A stretch of 61,276 nucleotides of DNA, taken from positions 1 to 61,276 of the forward strand of contig CALLOB010000068.1 of NCBI GenBank assembly GCA_938005315.1, in the 5' to 3' direction. A model generated the notes under the pieces. It had not been told where the DNA came from. It made no database searches and worked only from the letters and a program-made list of their open reading frames with translations. Of this stretch, positions 59,919 to 61,276 are shown piece by piece (position 1 is the first letter of the stretch; every line of letters starts with the position of its first letter). Origin of the DNA: an uncultured Phycisphaerae bacterium (GTDB lineage: Bacteria; Planctomycetota; Phycisphaerae; UBA1845; PWPN01). The position numbers were made by a program, and so were the translations under genes.

Positions 59919-60623
59919 CTACTGCTGAGGATTGGACGGGTAGACGGTCTGATCCTCGGGAATGAACTCCATATCGATGCGTATGCCCTGGGGGGCCTGG
60001 GGATCGACCTCGAAGGTGTAAATGACCAGGGCGCCGCAGGGATACGAGGCCCCCTGGAGGGTGTCGACCGCGTCGCGCCGGGCGAAGTCGTCGGGGGGCG
60101 CGGTGGTGTCGTCGATCGGCTTGCCGGAAAAGGCGATACCCGGCTTCAGCGCCGCGGCGTCGGGCGCCACACCGTCGTTGAGCCGCGTGGCGTTGAAGCT
60201 CCTGATGCGGCGGATCATCTCCTCCCCACCCAGTGAGAGCATCCTTCCGCAGAAGGCCCGGCCGCCGGACAGGAAGCTGATCACGCCGCTGGATTCGTTG
60301 CCCTCCAGGCCGCGGTTGAAGCCGTCGGGCGTCCGGATCGGATCGACGTAGAACTGCGAAAAGATCGGCACCGAGTTCTCATCCTGCGGGTCATAGGTGC
60401 CGAACGTGAACACCGCCCGATACGGCGTGCGGTTGATGAACGCCACCGCCAGGCTTCCGCGCTGCCCCGGCGTGCTTCCGCCGAGCGAGGCGGTGTTGTT
60501 GAGGAATGCCTCGTAGGCGCCCGTGCAGCCGGGCATCCCCGCCAGACCGCCCAGGACCCACAGAACCGTTCCGACCACCGCCGGCCGGTACAACAAGAGC
60601 CGCCTTGCCCGATCGCGCGTCAT
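59919..60623 (-). CDS. Lipoprotein of unknown function, 234 aa
   Basis: Start ATG 60623 with GAGGT 7 nt upstream. Signal peptide with GMPG before Cys33 (lipobox). The mature part has no named domain. It reads as a beta-rich sandwich: SLAVAFINRTPYRAVFTFGTYD, an FYVDPIRTPDGFNRGLEGNE stretch, two further cysteines (FCGRM, YPCGAL) that may pair, and VIYTFEVDPQAPQGIRIDME near the end. It recalls other uncharacterised planctomycete lipoproteins. Convergent with the fabZ-like gene (9-base gap), on the same strand as the Rrf2 regulator. Confidence 0.75.
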   Translation of the reverse strand: MTRDRARRLLLYRPAVVGTVLWVLGGLAGMPGCTGAYEAFLNNTASLGGSTPGQRGSLAVAFINRTPYRAVFTFGTYDPQDENSVPIFSQFYVDPIRTPDGFNRGLEGNESSGVISFLSGGRAFCGRMLSLGGEEMIRRIRSFNATRLNDGVAPDAAALKPGIAFSGKPIDDTTAPPDDFARRDAVDTLQGASYPCGALVIYTFEVDPQAPQGIRIDMEFIPEDQTVYPSNPQQ

Positions 60624-60852
60624 GGACTTGACCTCATACCGCCCGGATCCGCGTCCGCCCGGTCCAGGGGGCGTCATGACCGGTCCGACCCCACGCGGTG
60701 GCCAAGGGTCACGGTGGCCCGCGGCCGGACGGCTTGGCGTCAGTCCGGATTGCCGAACCGCGTCGCCCGCAACCTTCGGAACCAGCCGAACCGTTGTGGA
60801 GCCCATATCTTATCGGAAACCCGGGGGCTTCCCAACAGTGGGGCAGTGATGG

Positions 60853-61269
60853 TCACGTCCCTGCGGCCGGCGGGTCGCCCGAGATGTCGGCCAGGGTGGT
60901 TTTCTCCAGCAGATTGGCGTAGGCCTCTTTGAGAGGCTTCCATCGGTCATGCATGCCGCAGGGTTTGGCGTCGGTGCACTTGGAATGTCCCAGAGGACAC
61001 CGCCCGCGGGACGGAATGTCGTCAAAGTGGCGAAGAATGTCGACCAGTCGGAGCTTGTCCGGTCGGCGTTTAAGCTTGAAGCCCCCGCCGATGCCTCGGG
61101 CGCTGGTCAGCACGCCGGCATGCACCAGGTCGCCGAGGACCTTGGAGAGATACTTGTCGGGGATCCGGCCGTTTTTGGCGATTTCGCGGGCCAGCACCGG
61201 CCGGTCTTCCTTGATCCGGGCGATCGCGACCATCGCCCGCAGAGCGTATTCGGCAGTCTTGCTCAGCAC
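60853..61269 (-). CDS. Rrf2-family regulator with three cysteines (IscR/NsrR-like)
   Basis: 138 aa. Winged helix with MLSKTAEYALRAMVAIARIK, IPDKYLSKVLGDLVHAGVLTS and the wing ARGIGGGFKL. The iron-sulfur loop has Cys91, Cys98 and Cys104 (CPLGHSKC, then KPC), the usual three ligands of this family, so an oxygen-, NO- or Fe-S-responsive role is likely. The start is GTG 61269, seven bases from the window edge, so an earlier start outside cannot be excluded. No target gene is visible downstream on the same strand. Confidence 0.9.
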   Translation of the reverse strand: MLSKTAEYALRAMVAIARIKEDRPVLAREIAKNGRIPDKYLSKVLGDLVHAGVLTSARGIGGGFKLKRRPDKLRLVDILRHFDDIPSRGRCPLGHSKCTDAKPCGMHDRWKPLKEAYANLLEKTTLADISGDPPAAGT

Positions 61270-61276
61270 AATGCCC

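Overview
The window looks like a chromosomal segment of a high-GC planctomycete. Support for this comes from a dockerin-like calcium-binding tail of the planctomycete surface-protein style, an Hc1-type histone-like protein, GH172 (DUF2961) and GH2 glycoside hydrolases, VKOR-DsbA fusions and many small lipoproteins. A Phycisphaerae-like lineage is my guess; no 16S rRNA or ribosomal protein gene is present to settle it.

Layout. 0-2.5 kb: end of a membrane protein, folP, a 43-aa membrane peptide with its own promoter, and a CAP-domain lipoprotein. 3.3-9.6 kb: a plus-strand DNA-damage cassette of a UmuD-like S24 autoprotease, a Y-family polymerase with intact catalytic acids and a QLDLF clamp motif, and a DnaE2-like polymerase. 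The genes are separated by unusually long gaps that hold short repeats at about 61-bp spacing. 9.6-13.2 kb: non-coding DNA with a GTCCTTTATYACTG array, tRNA-Ser(GGA), a 5'-truncated dockerin-like gene, a GH172 lipoprotein and tRNA-Ala(CGC).

13.7-24.6 kb: a minus-strand sugar-catabolic operon, read from right to left: Gfo/Idh/MocA oxidoreductase, Zn-alcohol dehydrogenase, FGGY kinase, shikimate-dehydrogenase-like protein, cupin phosphoglucose isomerase, UlaG-like metallohydrolase, tagatose/psicose-type epimerase, an isomerase/dehydrogenase remnant, a GntR regulator and a GH2 mannosidase-like enzyme. Five of the ten loci carry frameshifts, stops or a deletion fusion, while the others are intact. 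The operon is either decaying or was locally mis-assembled.

25-37.8 kb: a second DNA block on the minus strand: addB, addA and comEC (overlapping genes), a 29-aa lysine-rich peptide with its own promoter and terminator, a class I photolyase, and a plus-strand Fur regulator. 38-44 kb: M3 peptidase, purQ, and two tandem VKOR-DsbA fusions that would form and pass on disulfides outside the cytoplasm.

44-49 kb: two divergent, distantly paralogous large secreted proteins of unknown function. The longer one has a PDZ domain inserted within a CBM9-like domain. 49-61 kb: a diguanylate cyclase, a thioredoxin-fold lipoprotein without CXXC, hisD-hisC-hisB, cheX-cheY-fapA-like, a PAS mini-protein, small lipoproteins, ribF, the Hc1-like protein, a FabZ-like dehydratase and an Rrf2 regulator with three cysteines. 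All functions are inferred from sequence motifs read by eye; no database search was possible.
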